Shown here piece by piece: positions 49,842 through 58,407 of a stretch of 64,000 nt of DNA; the first letter of the stretch is position 1, and each line of letters begins with the position of its first letter. A model generated the notes under the pieces. The model saw nothing but the letters and a program-made list of their open reading frames with translations, had not been told where the DNA came from and ran no database searches. The stretch covers positions 62,001-126,000 of the forward strand of contig NZ_JAIWNB010000009.1 of assembly GCF_020215705.1 (NCBI RefSeq), read 5' to 3'. This DNA is from Nonomuraea aurantiaca. Lineage in GTDB: Bacteria; Actinomycetota; Actinomycetes; Streptosporangiales; Streptosporangiaceae. The translations under genes were made by a program, and so were the position numbers.

Positions 49842-50806
49842 GTCCGTCCCGCCCTTCGCAACCGGGTCAGGGAGACGTTCGCGATCATTGACAGCAGGAT
49901 CGCGGCGCCCAGGATGAGGAAGTAGGGGTTGGCGGAGATGCCGATGAGGTTCATCCCGTTCTGGAGCTCGGCCAGCACCAGCGCCCCGAGCGCGCAGCCG
50001 ATGATGGTCCCGGACCCGCCCGCGAGCGCCGTGCCGCCGATCACCGCCGCCGAGACCGCAGTGAACATCAGCCCGGTGCCGCCGCCGATGTTCGGGTCGA
50101 TGGTGTGGATGCGGAACGCCTCGATCAGCCCGGCGAACGCTCCCAACGTCCCGCCGATCATGAAATTTCCTATCTTGATGCGGCCGGTGCGCACGCCCGC
50201 CTCCGAGGCGCCCAGCAGGTTGCCGCCGACCGCGATCGTGTGCAGCCCCCACCGGGTCCTGGTCAGCAGGATGTGCAGCACGGTCACGATGACCAGGGCC
50301 CAGCCGAGGTGCGCCCAGTTCGCCGCGCCGAGCCACTGCCCGATCGTCCCGTCCACGGCGGCGGGGATCTCGGCCGGATAGGCGTGAGAGGTGGTGAGGA
50401 CCACTCCGGTCACCACGTAGAAGGTCCCCAGCGTGGTCACGAACGACGGCACCCGCAGCACGACGGTGACGAACCCGTTCCCTAACCCGATCGCGGTGCC
50501 CGTCAGCAGCGCCAGCAGGATCGCCGGGATCGCGGGCATCCCCCAGAAGTCGATGGCGTAGTGCATCATGAACGGCGCCAGCGCCGCCACCACACCCACC
50601 GACAGGTCGATCTCGCCGCTGACCAGCAGCAGGACCGTGCCGCACGCGACGATCGCGGCGGGCGCGGTGGCCTGGGAGATGTTGACCAGGTTGTCGTAGG
50701 AGACGAAGACGTCCGTCACCGACACGAAGTACAGTCCCAGGCCGATCGCGACCACCAGGACGCTGGCCTCCCGGTGCCGCAGGAACTCCTCGCGGATCCT
50801 ACGCAT
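49838..50806 (-). CDS. sugar ABC permease (CUT2/FrcC-like)
   Basis: 322 residues from ATG 50806, overlapping the binding-protein gene by eight bases. Membrane segments with CUT2 landmarks: AAIVACGTVLLLVSGEIDLS then VGVVAALAPFMMH, LHTIAVGGNLLGASEAGVRT, AAVIGGTALAGGSGTIIGCA. It works with the downstream ATPase and upstream lipoprotein. Confidence 0.87.
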   Translation of the reverse strand: MRRIREEFLRHREASVLVVAIGLGLYFVSVTDVFVSYDNLVNISQATAPAAIVACGTVLLLVSGEIDLSVGVVAALAPFMMHYAIDFWGMPAIPAILLALLTGTAIGLGNGFVTVVLRVPSFVTTLGTFYVVTGVVLTTSHAYPAEIPAAVDGTIGQWLGAANWAHLGWALVIVTVLHILLTRTRWGLHTIAVGGNLLGASEAGVRTGRIKIGNFMIGGTLGAFAGLIEAFRIHTIDPNIGGGTGLMFTAVSAAVIGGTALAGGSGTIIGCALGALVLAELQNGMNLIGISANPYFLILGAAILLSMIANVSLTRLRRAGRT

Positions 50807-51941
50807 GAGGGATGGGACCGGAGCGTGGCACGAGCTTCTGCGCGGTGTCGGAGCCCTCGAAGCGGGACTTGGTGACCTGGTAGGGGTCGACGTTGCCCTT
50901 CGTCACGAAGAGCAGGCCGGTATTGGTCTCGGAGGGGGAGAGCAGCCCGCCGGACAGCTTGTAGAGGTACAGGTAGAGCACGGGCAGGAAGCCCTGGAGA
51001 TAGGGCTGCTGGTCGATGGTGTAGTCGAGGTCCCCGTTCTTGATCGCCGTCAGGGTCTCGGGTACGAGGTCGAAGCCGCCGGCGACCTTGAGCCCCTTGC
51101 TCCGCATGCCGTACTTCTTGACCGTCTGCCCGATCGACTGGGTGGATCCCGCGTCGACGGCGAGCATCCCGGCCAGGTTCGCGTGGCCCTGGGCGTACGC
51201 GTCGATGATCGACAGGCCCTTGGTGGTGTCGGCGTTCGTACCGACCGGGGTGAACTTGACGGGCTTCCCGGAGTCCTTGATCGCCTGCTGGGCGCCGTCG
51301 ATCCGCGGCTGGATGTTGAGCGCGCCGGGGGTGGCGATGAATCCGACGATCTCCCCGGAGTCCACCTGCTGGATGGCCCGCTGGCCGAGGGCGTACCCGG
51401 ACTCGTAGAGTCCCTGGCCGATGTAGGCCAGCCGCGCGCTGCCCTTGTCGTCACGGGCGCCGTCGGCGTTGTACGACACCACGGGGATCCCCGCGTCCAG
51501 CGCCTTGGCGACCGGCTGGCGGAACGCGGTCTTGTCCACCACCGCCACCGCGAGCCCGTCGGCCTTGGCCGAGATGGCGGTGTTGCAGGCGTTGACCATC
51601 TCGGCCACGATCGAGTCCTTCGAGCCGGTCCACTGGAAGTCGGTGCCGAGCAGCGCGCACGCGTCCTGCGCCCCGTACTGGGTGGGGGTGAAGAACGGGT
51701 TCGTGGTGACGTGGCAGACCAGCACGAACTTCCACCTGGGCGTGGCGGGAAAGTCTCCGTGAGCGCCCGAGCCACCGGACGCGGCGGGTTCGCCCTGGCC
51801 GGAGGTGCACGCCGCCAGCAGCGCCGACGCCGCGGCCGAGGCGCTGACCAGACCCGCGCCGGAGAGCAGCCGCCGCCGGGCGACCGAGGTGAGACTGAGG
51901 GTTTCGACTGCCTCTTCGACCTTGGGATGGATCTTTTCCAT
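50799..51941 (-). CDS. sugar ABC binding lipoprotein (Peripla_BP_4)
   Basis: 380 residues from ATG 51941 with AGAGG eight bases upstream. A long N-terminus contains a paired-arginine region (SVARRRLLSGAGLVSASAAA) and a lipobox (SALLAAC, then TS), suggesting Tat-type export. Fold segments: VNACNTAISAKADGLAVAVV, GIPVVSYNADGA, MLAVDAGSTQSIGQTVKKYG, TIDQQPYLQGFLPVLYLY. These resemble CUT2 binding proteins for ribose, fructose or polyols. Confidence 0.86.
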   Translation of the reverse strand: MEKIHPKVEEAVETLSLTSVARRRLLSGAGLVSASAAASALLAACTSGQGEPAASGGSGAHGDFPATPRWKFVLVCHVTTNPFFTPTQYGAQDACALLGTDFQWTGSKDSIVAEMVNACNTAISAKADGLAVAVVDKTAFRQPVAKALDAGIPVVSYNADGARDDKGSARLAYIGQGLYESGYALGQRAIQQVDSGEIVGFIATPGALNIQPRIDGAQQAIKDSGKPVKFTPVGTNADTTKGLSIIDAYAQGHANLAGMLAVDAGSTQSIGQTVKKYGMRSKGLKVAGGFDLVPETLTAIKNGDLDYTIDQQPYLQGFLPVLYLYLYKLSGGLLSPSETNTGLLFVTKGNVDPYQVTKSRFEGSDTAQKLVPRSGPIPHA

Positions 51942-52235
51942 GTGCTCGACCTCTAGTTCCTGACGGATGGGTCCAGGGGTGGTCGCTTCCCCCCGTCAGC
52001 ACGCCCAATGAAAAACCTAAGAGGATTTCGAAGGGTGTCAATGGGCCATCCTGGGCTGCTCTGCCGAGAGCGTTGGCAAATCCCCTATTTTCCGACCACT
52101 AAACTACCCTTTACAAGGGATACGATCTATGTGACACGCGGGGCCGGTGTGGTAAGACGTGCCCTGTGGGGACTTACCCATGTCATGCCTTGCCGGCGGC
52201 CCAGGGGTCGACGGCACCGACCTCCGGGAGACCCG

Positions 52236-52598
52236 ATGACATCGCCCGCAGACGCGCTCCGGGGAAGCGGAGATCCGGAGATAGAGAGACTGCTCGAACA
52301 GTTCAACGCGGACGTCGCGCAGGTGGAGCAGCTCAGGGACCGGATCAGCGAGGTGCGCGGCCGGGGCGAGGCGGCGGACGGGCGGGTGGTCGCCGAGACC
52401 GCGCCGACCGGAGCGCTCGTGGGCCTCACGATCGATTCGCGCGCCATGCGGCTGGGCTCCGACGAGCTGGCCGCCGCCATCCTCGAAGCGGCCGGGGCCG
52501 CGGCGCGGAACGCGGAGGAGGAGATGACGGATCTGGTAGACCCGTTCATCGCGGACACCGTCCTGGGGTCGGCCCGCCGCCCCCGGGACAGCCGGTAG
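52236..52598 (+). CDS. YbaB/EbfC-family DNA-binding protein
   Basis: 120 residues from ATG 52236 with GGGAG six bases upstream. A coiled-coil N-terminus (EIERLLEQFNADVAQVEQLR) and the YbaB core (APTGALVGLTIDSRAMRLGS, DELAAAILEAAGAAARNAEE). In actinomycetes such YbaB-like genes repeatedly precede WXG100-type secretion proteins, as here, rather than recR. The 294 bases upstream are unusually A/T-rich and hold its promoter and that of the divergent sugar-binding lipoprotein. Confidence 0.82.
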   Translation: MTSPADALRGSGDPEIERLLEQFNADVAQVEQLRDRISEVRGRGEAADGRVVAETAPTGALVGLTIDSRAMRLGSDELAAAILEAAGAAARNAEEEMTDLVDPFIADTVLGSARRPRDSR

Positions 52599-52612
52599 CC
52601 GGCTGATCTCCC

Positions 52613-53515
52613 ATGGCCATCAGCCCCGCACGTGGTGCGATCTATGGTGTCGGCTCGGTCGGCATCGCCGCCTTCGTGTTCAAGATGCTCGCGGTCGACT
52701 ACCCCGAGGGCGATCCGGCGAAGGCCCGGCAGGCCGCCGCCGTCTGGGCGCGGCTGGCGGAGCGGCTCGAGCAGAGCCAGAACCGGACCTACCCGTTCGC
52801 CGAGGCCGTGTGGAAACGCAACGGCGGCGACGGGATCGAGGCCTACAAGAAGGCCGTGACCGCCGGGCTCTATCCGAACCCTCCCGCGCTGGGCTACGCC
52901 GACAAGCTCGCCCAGCGCTGCCGGCAGAGCAGCGAGGCGTGCCTGGAGTACGCGGAGGTCATCGAGAAGGCGCAGCACGCGTACTGGTCCCTCGCCCTGG
53001 CCAACCTCGCCAGTTTCATGTTCATCACCACCTTCCCCTGGCAGGCCGGGACCGCCTACAAGATCACCGAAATCCTCATGAACCGCGCCAAGGCGGGCCT
53101 GCTGGCGAAACTGCTCGAACACAACATCGCCCGGATCGTGCTGAGCAAGCTCACCGAGTACAGCATCGGCAGCGCCTTCTTCGCGGTCGGAGACGTGGGC
53201 GTGGTGGCCGGGGTCAACGCGCTGCGCGGCGAGGACACGGGCTCGTGGAGCGACAACGGGAAGCAGATGCTGAAGGAGTTCACCGCGTCGGTCGCGTTCT
53301 ACGGCGCGTTCGACGCCGCCATGCCGGCGGCCAGGGCGATGAGCAAGAACGCCGACGTGCAGTACTTCATCAGCCGGATGGTCGGCGGATCCACCTACGG
53401 CCCCACGTACGACGCCCTGAACGGGGAGAGCGGCGGGGACCTCGTCCCCACCTGGAAACAGACGCTCGGCAGGGTGCTGCTCTATTTCACGATGGCCCAC
53501 AAACCAGCGGGATGA
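52613..53515 (+). CDS. WXG100-like/CpnT-N-terminal-like protein
   Basis: 300 residues from ATG 52613, fourteen bases after the YbaB gene. Helical throughout: an early hydrophobic stretch (IYGVGSVGIAAFVFKMLAVD), a region with Trp and Gln pairs (AAAVWARLAERLEQSQNRTY), a membrane-like segment near 125 (WSLALANLASFMFITTFPW), and a final part resembling the N-terminal module of CpnT-like secreted toxins (FAVGDVGVVAGVNALRG, EFTASVAFYGAFDAAMPAAR). No toxin domain follows. It is probably a structural or export partner of the next protein. Confidence 0.62.
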   Translation: MAISPARGAIYGVGSVGIAAFVFKMLAVDYPEGDPAKARQAAAVWARLAERLEQSQNRTYPFAEAVWKRNGGDGIEAYKKAVTAGLYPNPPALGYADKLAQRCRQSSEACLEYAEVIEKAQHAYWSLALANLASFMFITTFPWQAGTAYKITEILMNRAKAGLLAKLLEHNIARIVLSKLTEYSIGSAFFAVGDVGVVAGVNALRGEDTGSWSDNGKQMLKEFTASVAFYGAFDAAMPAARAMSKNADVQYFISRMVGGSTYGPTYDALNGESGGDLVPTWKQTLGRVLLYFTMAHKPAG

Positions 53516-53518
53516 CGC

Positions 53519-54088
53519 ATGGCTCCTGAACCTGACCCCAAGCCGCCGGAGCGGCCGGAGACCGTCACCGTGACGCCCCCCGGCGGGGACTACGACTCGC
53601 TCTGGGAGATCGCCGAGCGGCTCTTCGAGGACCCCTCACGTTGGGAGCGCATCTACCAGGCGAACCGTGACATCCTCGACGACCCCAACGCCGTGCGGCC
53701 GGGCATGCGGCTCCGCCTTCCGATGGAGATCTACCCGGGTCACATCAGGTCGGCCGCCACGGGCTTCGACACCGAGAAACACGACCTCGGCGAGTTCGTC
53801 AACGCCGCGGCGGCGGAGCTGAACGCCATCGGCAACTTCTGGGGCGACGACAAACTGGGGACCACCTTCCTCAAGGGCGAAGGCGGCCGCATGGGCTACG
53901 AGGCCGTGTCAGGTCAGATCATCGAGGGCATCGACGTCCTCCAGGACGCCCATCACGAGGTCCCGAAGCGGCTGCGGCTCGTGGCCGACCGGACCGAGGT
54001 CACCGACTGGGAGAACGTGACCACCGTCCTCGCGGCGCTGCCCACCCCTGACCCTGACCGGCCGATCTGGGGCGAGCCACACCGTTAG
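53519..54088 (+). CDS. LysM plus WXG100-like helical protein
   Basis: 189 residues from ATG 53519, three bases after the previous stop. An N-terminal Pro-rich part leads into a LysM-like domain at about residues 24-70 (YDSLWEIAERLFEDPSRWER, IYQANRDILDDPNAVRPGMR), which would hold peptidoglycan. A helical part follows with a WxG-type turn (NAIGNFWGDDKLGTTFLKGE), as in type VII secretion substrates. There is no signal peptide. Together with the two upstream genes it forms a secretion-related trio. Confidence 0.7.
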   Translation: MAPEPDPKPPERPETVTVTPPGGDYDSLWEIAERLFEDPSRWERIYQANRDILDDPNAVRPGMRLRLPMEIYPGHIRSAATGFDTEKHDLGEFVNAAAAELNAIGNFWGDDKLGTTFLKGEGGRMGYEAVSGQIIEGIDVLQDAHHEVPKRLRLVADRTEVTDWENVTTVLAALPTPDPDRPIWGEPHR

Positions 54089-54116
54089 CGGCGCTCGGAC
54101 GGGCGGTTGGCGACGG

Positions 54117-54482
54117 TCACGACGAGCGCGACAGCACCGAGCGGACGGCTTCCGCGGTGCGGCCGACGACGGCCGCACCGTCCCCGGCGGTGATGATCGG
54201 GCGCTGGATGAGCATCGGGTGGCTGGCCAGCGCCTTGATCCAGCGGTTGCGGTTCGCCGCGTCGCGGGGCCAGCCGGCGATGCCGAGATCGGCGGCCGTG
54301 GTCTCGCCGAACCGGGTGATGTCCCACGGTTCGAGGCGGAGCCGGGTGAGCACCTCGCGCAGCTCGAGCTCGTTGGGCGGGTCGTCGAGGTAGCGGCGGA
54401 TGGTGTATTCGGCGTTCTCGGTGTCCAGGAGTTCGAGCGCGGAGCGGCACTTGGAGCAGTCGGGGTTGATCCAGATCTCCAT
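54117..54482 (-). CDS. ArsC/Spx-family thioredoxin-fold reductase
   Basis: 121 residues from ATG 54482 with AAGGAAG upstream. The active-site Cys is in WINPDCSKCRSALELLD, with the second Cys three residues later. The ArsC Arg triad region is partly seen (PMLIQRPIITAGDGAAVVGR). It could reduce arsenate with a small thiol, or be a redox protein of the YffB type; no arsenic-resistance genes are nearby. It is convergent with the LysM gene. Confidence 0.82.
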   Translation of the reverse strand: MEIWINPDCSKCRSALELLDTENAEYTIRRYLDDPPNELELREVLTRLRLEPWDITRFGETTAADLGIAGWPRDAANRNRWIKALASHPMLIQRPIITAGDGAAVVGRTAEAVRSVLSRSS

Positions 54483-54908
54483 GCTGACTTCCTTTGGGGA
54501 TGCGAGGAGCGCGGAGCCATCCGGCGCGGCGTCCCATGGAGAAACAGGGGGCGCACTGGACGTGGCCAACCCCCTATTTCACTAGCAAGTGTTAGCCATA
54601 CGGATTACCACGTCAATCTGCGACACCGCTTGTACGGCTTCCGTCGCCCGGGCAAGTGCCGCGCCGAGCCGCTGCTCACACCGCATTTCGCTTACAGAGT
54701 GTGATGAAGCGGGCGCAGCTTAGGTAAAAATCTCGAACCCCATCATACGTCTCAAATCCCCCGCCGAGCAGGGGTTCCAGACGCCTCAAGCTTCCCAGTG
54801 GTTTACCCCCATCACACATTAATGTCCGAAATTTCATGACACAGGGCACTTGGCACCGACAGAATGCGGAACGCCCACCCGCCGTCCATCCATACGGAGG
54901 ACACCCAT
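54483..54908. other. intergenic with relatively A/T-rich patches
   Basis: About 425 bases between the divergent ArsC-like and CAP-domain genes. The stretch 54720-54850 (including taaaaatctcgaacc and cacattaatgtccgaaat) is A/T-rich for this genome and should carry the promoter and leader of the CAP gene. No riboswitch consensus, tRNA or protein-coding frame with support was found. Confidence 0.4.
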
Positions 54909-55796
54909 ATGCGTAGACCCCTAGGGGTACTCGCGTGTGTCGTGAGCCTGGCCACCCTCGGTGCGCCGGTCGCCACGGCCCACGCCGCGACGGTGCCGCA
55001 ACCCGCATGCCGCGTGACCGTGGCCAAGCCGCAGGTCACCGCCGCCGGAAAGATCCAGACATCCGCCACCCGGCGCGGCTGCGAAGGCACCGCCCTCGTC
55101 CGCGTCCGCATCAAGCGCGCGGTGGCCGGCCCCGACCGGATCGTCAAGAGCGCGTCGGGCAGGGGCATCAGCCCACGGGTCACGATCTCGATGCTGTGCG
55201 CCCCCGGTGTCTACTACGCGGTCGCCACCGACTACGCCGGCAACTCCGGCAAGTCGCGGCCGGTCCGGCTGTCGTCCTGCACGCCGGCCACGCCGACGCC
55301 CACGCCCACCGACACGGCCACGCCGACTCCATCACCGTCGCCGACGGCCACCACCACTCCCACCCCGACTCCCACCGACACGGCCAACCCGCCGGCTGAC
55401 GTGGTGGGAACGGCCGACGAGAACGAGGTCCTGCGGCTGACCAACGCGGAGCGGGCGAAGGGCGGCTGCAAGCCGCTCAAGCACGACGCCCAGCTGCACA
55501 AGGCCGCCTTCGGCCACTCCTCCGACATGGCGACCAAGAACTACTTCAGCCACACCTCGCAGGACGGCCGCAGCTTCATGGACCGCATCCGCGGGGCGGG
55601 CTTCACCGGCGGAACGGGCTGGGCCGAGAACATCGCCATGGGCCAGCCGACCCCGGTCTCGGTGGTCACCGGCTGGATGAACAGCGCGGGCCACAAGGCC
55701 AACATCATGAACTGCAAGTACAACCTCATAGGTGTCGGCGCGGCCAAGAACTCCAAGGGCCAGATCTACTGGACCCAGGACTTCGCCGCCAAGTAG
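54909..55796 (+). CDS. secreted CAP-domain (SCP-like) protein
   Basis: 295 residues from ATG 54909, with GGAGG nine bases upstream. A Sec signal ends near VATAHAATV. Residues ~30-130 are a beta-rich domain with three Cys; then a Thr/Pro-rich linker (TPTPTPTDTATPTPSPSPTA); then a CAP domain: NEVLRLTNAERAKGGCKPLK, KAAFGHSSDMATKNYFSHTS, DRIRGAGFTGGTGWAENIAM, VVTGWMNSAGHKANIMNCKY. CAP proteins are extracellular and may bind sterols or act on the cell wall. A strong terminator follows. Confidence 0.86.
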   Translation: MRRPLGVLACVVSLATLGAPVATAHAATVPQPACRVTVAKPQVTAAGKIQTSATRRGCEGTALVRVRIKRAVAGPDRIVKSASGRGISPRVTISMLCAPGVYYAVATDYAGNSGKSRPVRLSSCTPATPTPTPTDTATPTPSPSPTATTTPTPTPTDTANPPADVVGTADENEVLRLTNAERAKGGCKPLKHDAQLHKAAFGHSSDMATKNYFSHTSQDGRSFMDRIRGAGFTGGTGWAENIAMGQPTPVSVVTGWMNSAGHKANIMNCKYNLIGVGAAKNSKGQIYWTQDFAAK

Positions 55797-55814
55797 CGGC
55801 CGCCCGAGCAGAAC

Positions 55815-55850
55815 GATGCCCCGCGGCCGGCCGCCCGGCCGCGGGGCATC
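55815..55850. terminator. 16-bp perfect hairpin, bidirectional terminator
   Basis: GATGCCCCGCGGCCGG (55815-55830) pairs perfectly with CCGGCCGCGGGGCATC (55835-55850) over a 4-base loop. It sits between the ends of the convergent CAP and cupin genes. Confidence 0.8.
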
Positions 55851-55891
55851 ACCTGTGTCAGTGCTCGTCCGGCCACCCGGCCGCTCGCTCG

Positions 55892-56299
55892 TCAGGCCTG
55901 ACGCCACTCCGCCACGCTGCCGGGCTCGTGCAGGTGCAGGTCGGGCGCCCCTTCCAGGGCCTTCTCCTCGCCACCGGGCGTGTACGTGACGATCAGCCGC
56001 AACGGCCGCCAGGTCGAGTTGAACGTCGAGTGGTAGGCCCCCGCCGGAATGTGTACGGTGTCACCCTCCTTGATCGGGAACGGCTCACCGTCGCCGACCA
56101 TCTGCGACGCCTCACCCGAGATGACGTAGATGATCTCCTCGGCCGTCGGGTGGTTGTGCCGGGCATGTCCCTGCCCGGGATTGACGATGACCTCGCCCAG
56201 CGTGCTGCTCGCCCCCTCGATGGCCGACGGGGTGACGAACCACTTGATGGACCCCCAGTCGAAGGCCATCGTGGGTACGGCGTCCGGACTGACGTGCAT
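55892..56299 (-). CDS. cupin-domain protein
   Basis: 135 residues from ATG 56299. One cupin barrel with both motifs: ARHNHPTAEEIIYVISGEAS (two His and Glu) and VHIPAGAYHSTFNSTWRPLR. Metal ligands look complete. It is the last gene of the SDR/UPF0261/TIM-barrel operon, nine bases after the TIM-barrel gene, and could act on the same metabolite. Confidence 0.85.
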   Translation of the reverse strand: MHVSPDAVPTMAFDWGSIKWFVTPSAIEGASSTLGEVIVNPGQGHARHNHPTAEEIIYVISGEASQMVGDGEPFPIKEGDTVHIPAGAYHSTFNSTWRPLRLIVTYTPGGEEKALEGAPDLHLHEPGSVAEWRQA

Positions 56300-56308
56300 G
56301 GCAGCTCC

Positions 56309-57130
56309 TCAGAAGTTCAGTGCCTTGAAGGCTCGTACCTGCTCGGTGATGGCCCGCTCCGTCGGCAGCCGCTCGACGGACGAGGCGCCGAAGAAGCCCA
56401 CCACGCCCTCGGTGCGCGACAGGACATGGGCCGCGTCGGCGGGCTCGGCGATCGGGCCGCCGTGGCAGAGCACGAGGATGTCGGGCCGGACGGCCGCCGC
56501 CGCGTCGCGCATGGCCTGCACCCGGGTCACGGCCTCGTCCAGGGTCAGGGCGGTGCCCGCGCCGATGCTGCCCTTGGTGGTCAGCCCGACGTGCGGGACC
56601 AGCACGTCGGCGCCGGCCTCGGCCATGGCGCGGGCCTGGTCCTCGTCGAAGACGTACGGGGCCGTCACCAGGTCGCGCTCGTGGGCCAGCCGGACCATCT
56701 CCACCTCCAGCTCGTAGCCCATGCCGGTCTCCTCCAGGTTCTGCCGGAAGACGCCGTCGTACAGGCCCACGGTGGGGAAGTTCTGGACGCCCGCGAAGCC
56801 CATCGCGGCCAGCTGGTCGAGGAAGCGCGGCATGACCCGGAACGGATCGGTGCCGCAGACGCCGGCGAGCACGGGGGTGTCGGCGACGACGGGCAGCACC
56901 TCGGCGGCCATCTCGACGACGATCTGGTTGGCGTCGCCGTAGGGCAGCAGCCCGGCCAGCGAGCCGCGCCCGGCCATCCGATAGCGGCCGGAGTTGTAGA
57001 TGATGATCAGATCGACGCCGCCGGCCTCGGCGCACTTGGCCGACAGGCCGGTGCCCGCGCCCGCGCCGATCACCGGCCGCCCCTCCGCGACGGTGCGGCG
57101 CAGCCTGGCCAGCACTTCCTGCCTGGTCAC
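56309..57130 (-). CDS. Tm-1-type TIM-barrel (phosphoenolpyruvate hydrolase-like) protein
   Basis: 273 residues from ATG 57130. The PF09370-type barrel is visible throughout: RPVIGAGAGTGLSAKCAEAG, DLIIIYNSGRYRMAGRGSLA, PVLAGVCGTDPFRVMPRFLD, FAGVQNFPTVGLYDGVFRQN, DVLVPHVGLTTKGSIGAGTA, DILVLCHGGPIAEPADAAHV, VVGFFGASSVERLP. In plant and fungal Tm-1 proteins this barrel is fused behind a UPF0261 domain; here the UPF0261 protein is the gene just upstream, 46 bases away. Enzymatic activity of the family is not established. Confidence 0.85.
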   Translation of the reverse strand: MTRQEVLARLRRTVAEGRPVIGAGAGTGLSAKCAEAGGVDLIIIYNSGRYRMAGRGSLAGLLPYGDANQIVVEMAAEVLPVVADTPVLAGVCGTDPFRVMPRFLDQLAAMGFAGVQNFPTVGLYDGVFRQNLEETGMGYELEVEMVRLAHERDLVTAPYVFDEDQARAMAEAGADVLVPHVGLTTKGSIGAGTALTLDEAVTRVQAMRDAAAAVRPDILVLCHGGPIAEPADAAHVLSRTEGVVGFFGASSVERLPTERAITEQVRAFKALNF

Positions 57131-57176
57131 GAGAGATCCCCTCCGAGCTTCCTGGATCCGCTTCCAAGCCGCCTGG

Positions 57177-58406
57177 TCATGCGGAATCCTCTCCCGAGAT
57201 CAGGCGATGCAGCCGCTCGGCCATCGCCCGGCCGAACCCCGGATCGTTGATGTGCAGGTCGAACCGCTTGGTCGCGGGAAAGGCGGTCAGTGCCTCGAAG
57301 CAGGCCGCGTCGGCCTTGGGGTCGTGGAAGTCCATGCCCGGCGCGTCCAGGGCGGACACGCCGCCCAGCGGGACGAACAGCTCCGCCGGACCGCTCGCCG
57401 CGCCGAGCTTGGCGGCCACCCGGGCGCCCAGCTCGGCCATCTCCTCCGGCGTGGTGCGCATCAGCGTGACGGTCGGGTTGTGCACGTACAGCAGCCGGCC
57501 CGCGAACCGCTCGGGCACGGTGTCGCGCGGGCCGAAGTTGACCATGTCCAGCGCGCCGGGGGCGACCACCTGCGGCACGCCGTTCGCGCCCGCCGCCGTC
57601 AGCCGGTCGGGCCCCGCCGACAGCACCCCGCCGACCAGGTCGTCCGCCAGTTCGGTGGTGGTCAGATCCAGCACCCCGGCCAGCAGCCCGCTCGCCGCCA
57701 GTCCCTCCAGCGCCCGCCCGCCCGACCCGGTCGCGTGGAAGACCAGCACCTCGTAGCCGAGCTCGGCCAGCCGCTCGCGCGCCGCGTCCACGGCGGGCGT
57801 GGTCACGCCGAACATCGACGCGCCGATCAGCGGCCGTTCGTCGCTCTGCGTGGTGCGCACCGCCCTGGCCAGCTGGTGTGCCTTGGCCATGCCCGCCGCC
57901 GCGGCGGCCGCGTTGCCGAGGATCGCCCGGGAGACCCGGTTGACGCCGGCGATGTCGACCACGCTGTACATCAGCGTGACGTCCCTGGCCCCGACATAAG
58001 GCGACACATCGCCCGACGCCATCGTGGACACGATCAGCTTGGGCAGGCCGATGGGCAGGTCGCGGACGGCCCGCGCGGCGATCGACGACCCGCCGCTGCC
58101 GCCCACGGCCAACACCGCGTCGACCCGGCCCTCGGCGTACAGCCCGGTCATGATCGCCGCCGCGCCCTCGCCCATGGCGGTGACGGCGGCCCCGCGGTCG
58201 CCCCCCTCCTGGAGCGCCCGCAGGTCACCTCCGGCCGCCGCGGCCACCTGCTCGTTGGAGATGTCGGCGAGCAGCGGCACGCCGGGCTCCTTGATTCCCG
58301 CGTCGACCACGAGCACGTCGCTGCCCAGCTCCACCAGCCGGTTGCGCAGCCAGGCGTACTCCTCGCCCTTGGTGTCGAGCGTCCCGATCAGTACGACGGT
58401 CGGCAT
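57177..58406 (-). CDS. Tm-1-like ATP-binding (UPF0261) protein
   Basis: 409 residues from ATG 58406 (MPTVVLIGTLDTKGEEYAWL), one base after the previous stop. Family motifs: DVLVVDAGIKEPGVPLLADI, DAVLAVGGSGGSSIAARAVR, LIVSTMASGDVSPYVGARDV, IGASMFGVTTPAVDAARERL, VLVFHATGSGGRALEGLAAS, LVYVHNPTVTLMR-like LLYVHNPTVTLMRTTPEEMA. The tomato Tm-1 antiviral protein has this domain at its N-terminus, binding ATP. Bacterial members are uncharacterised and recur in catabolic operons. Confidence 0.86.
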   Translation of the reverse strand: MPTVVLIGTLDTKGEEYAWLRNRLVELGSDVLVVDAGIKEPGVPLLADISNEQVAAAAGGDLRALQEGGDRGAAVTAMGEGAAAIMTGLYAEGRVDAVLAVGGSGGSSIAARAVRDLPIGLPKLIVSTMASGDVSPYVGARDVTLMYSVVDIAGVNRVSRAILGNAAAAAAGMAKAHQLARAVRTTQSDERPLIGASMFGVTTPAVDAARERLAELGYEVLVFHATGSGGRALEGLAASGLLAGVLDLTTTELADDLVGGVLSAGPDRLTAAGANGVPQVVAPGALDMVNFGPRDTVPERFAGRLLYVHNPTVTLMRTTPEEMAELGARVAAKLGAASGPAELFVPLGGVSALDAPGMDFHDPKADAACFEALTAFPATKRFDLHINDPGFGRAMAERLHRLISGEDSA

Positions 58407-58407
58407 C

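Noticed and set aside
54600..54900. Riboswitch before the CAP-domain gene
   Set aside because: Scanned for c-di-AMP/ydaO and cobalamin-like boxes; none was convincing.
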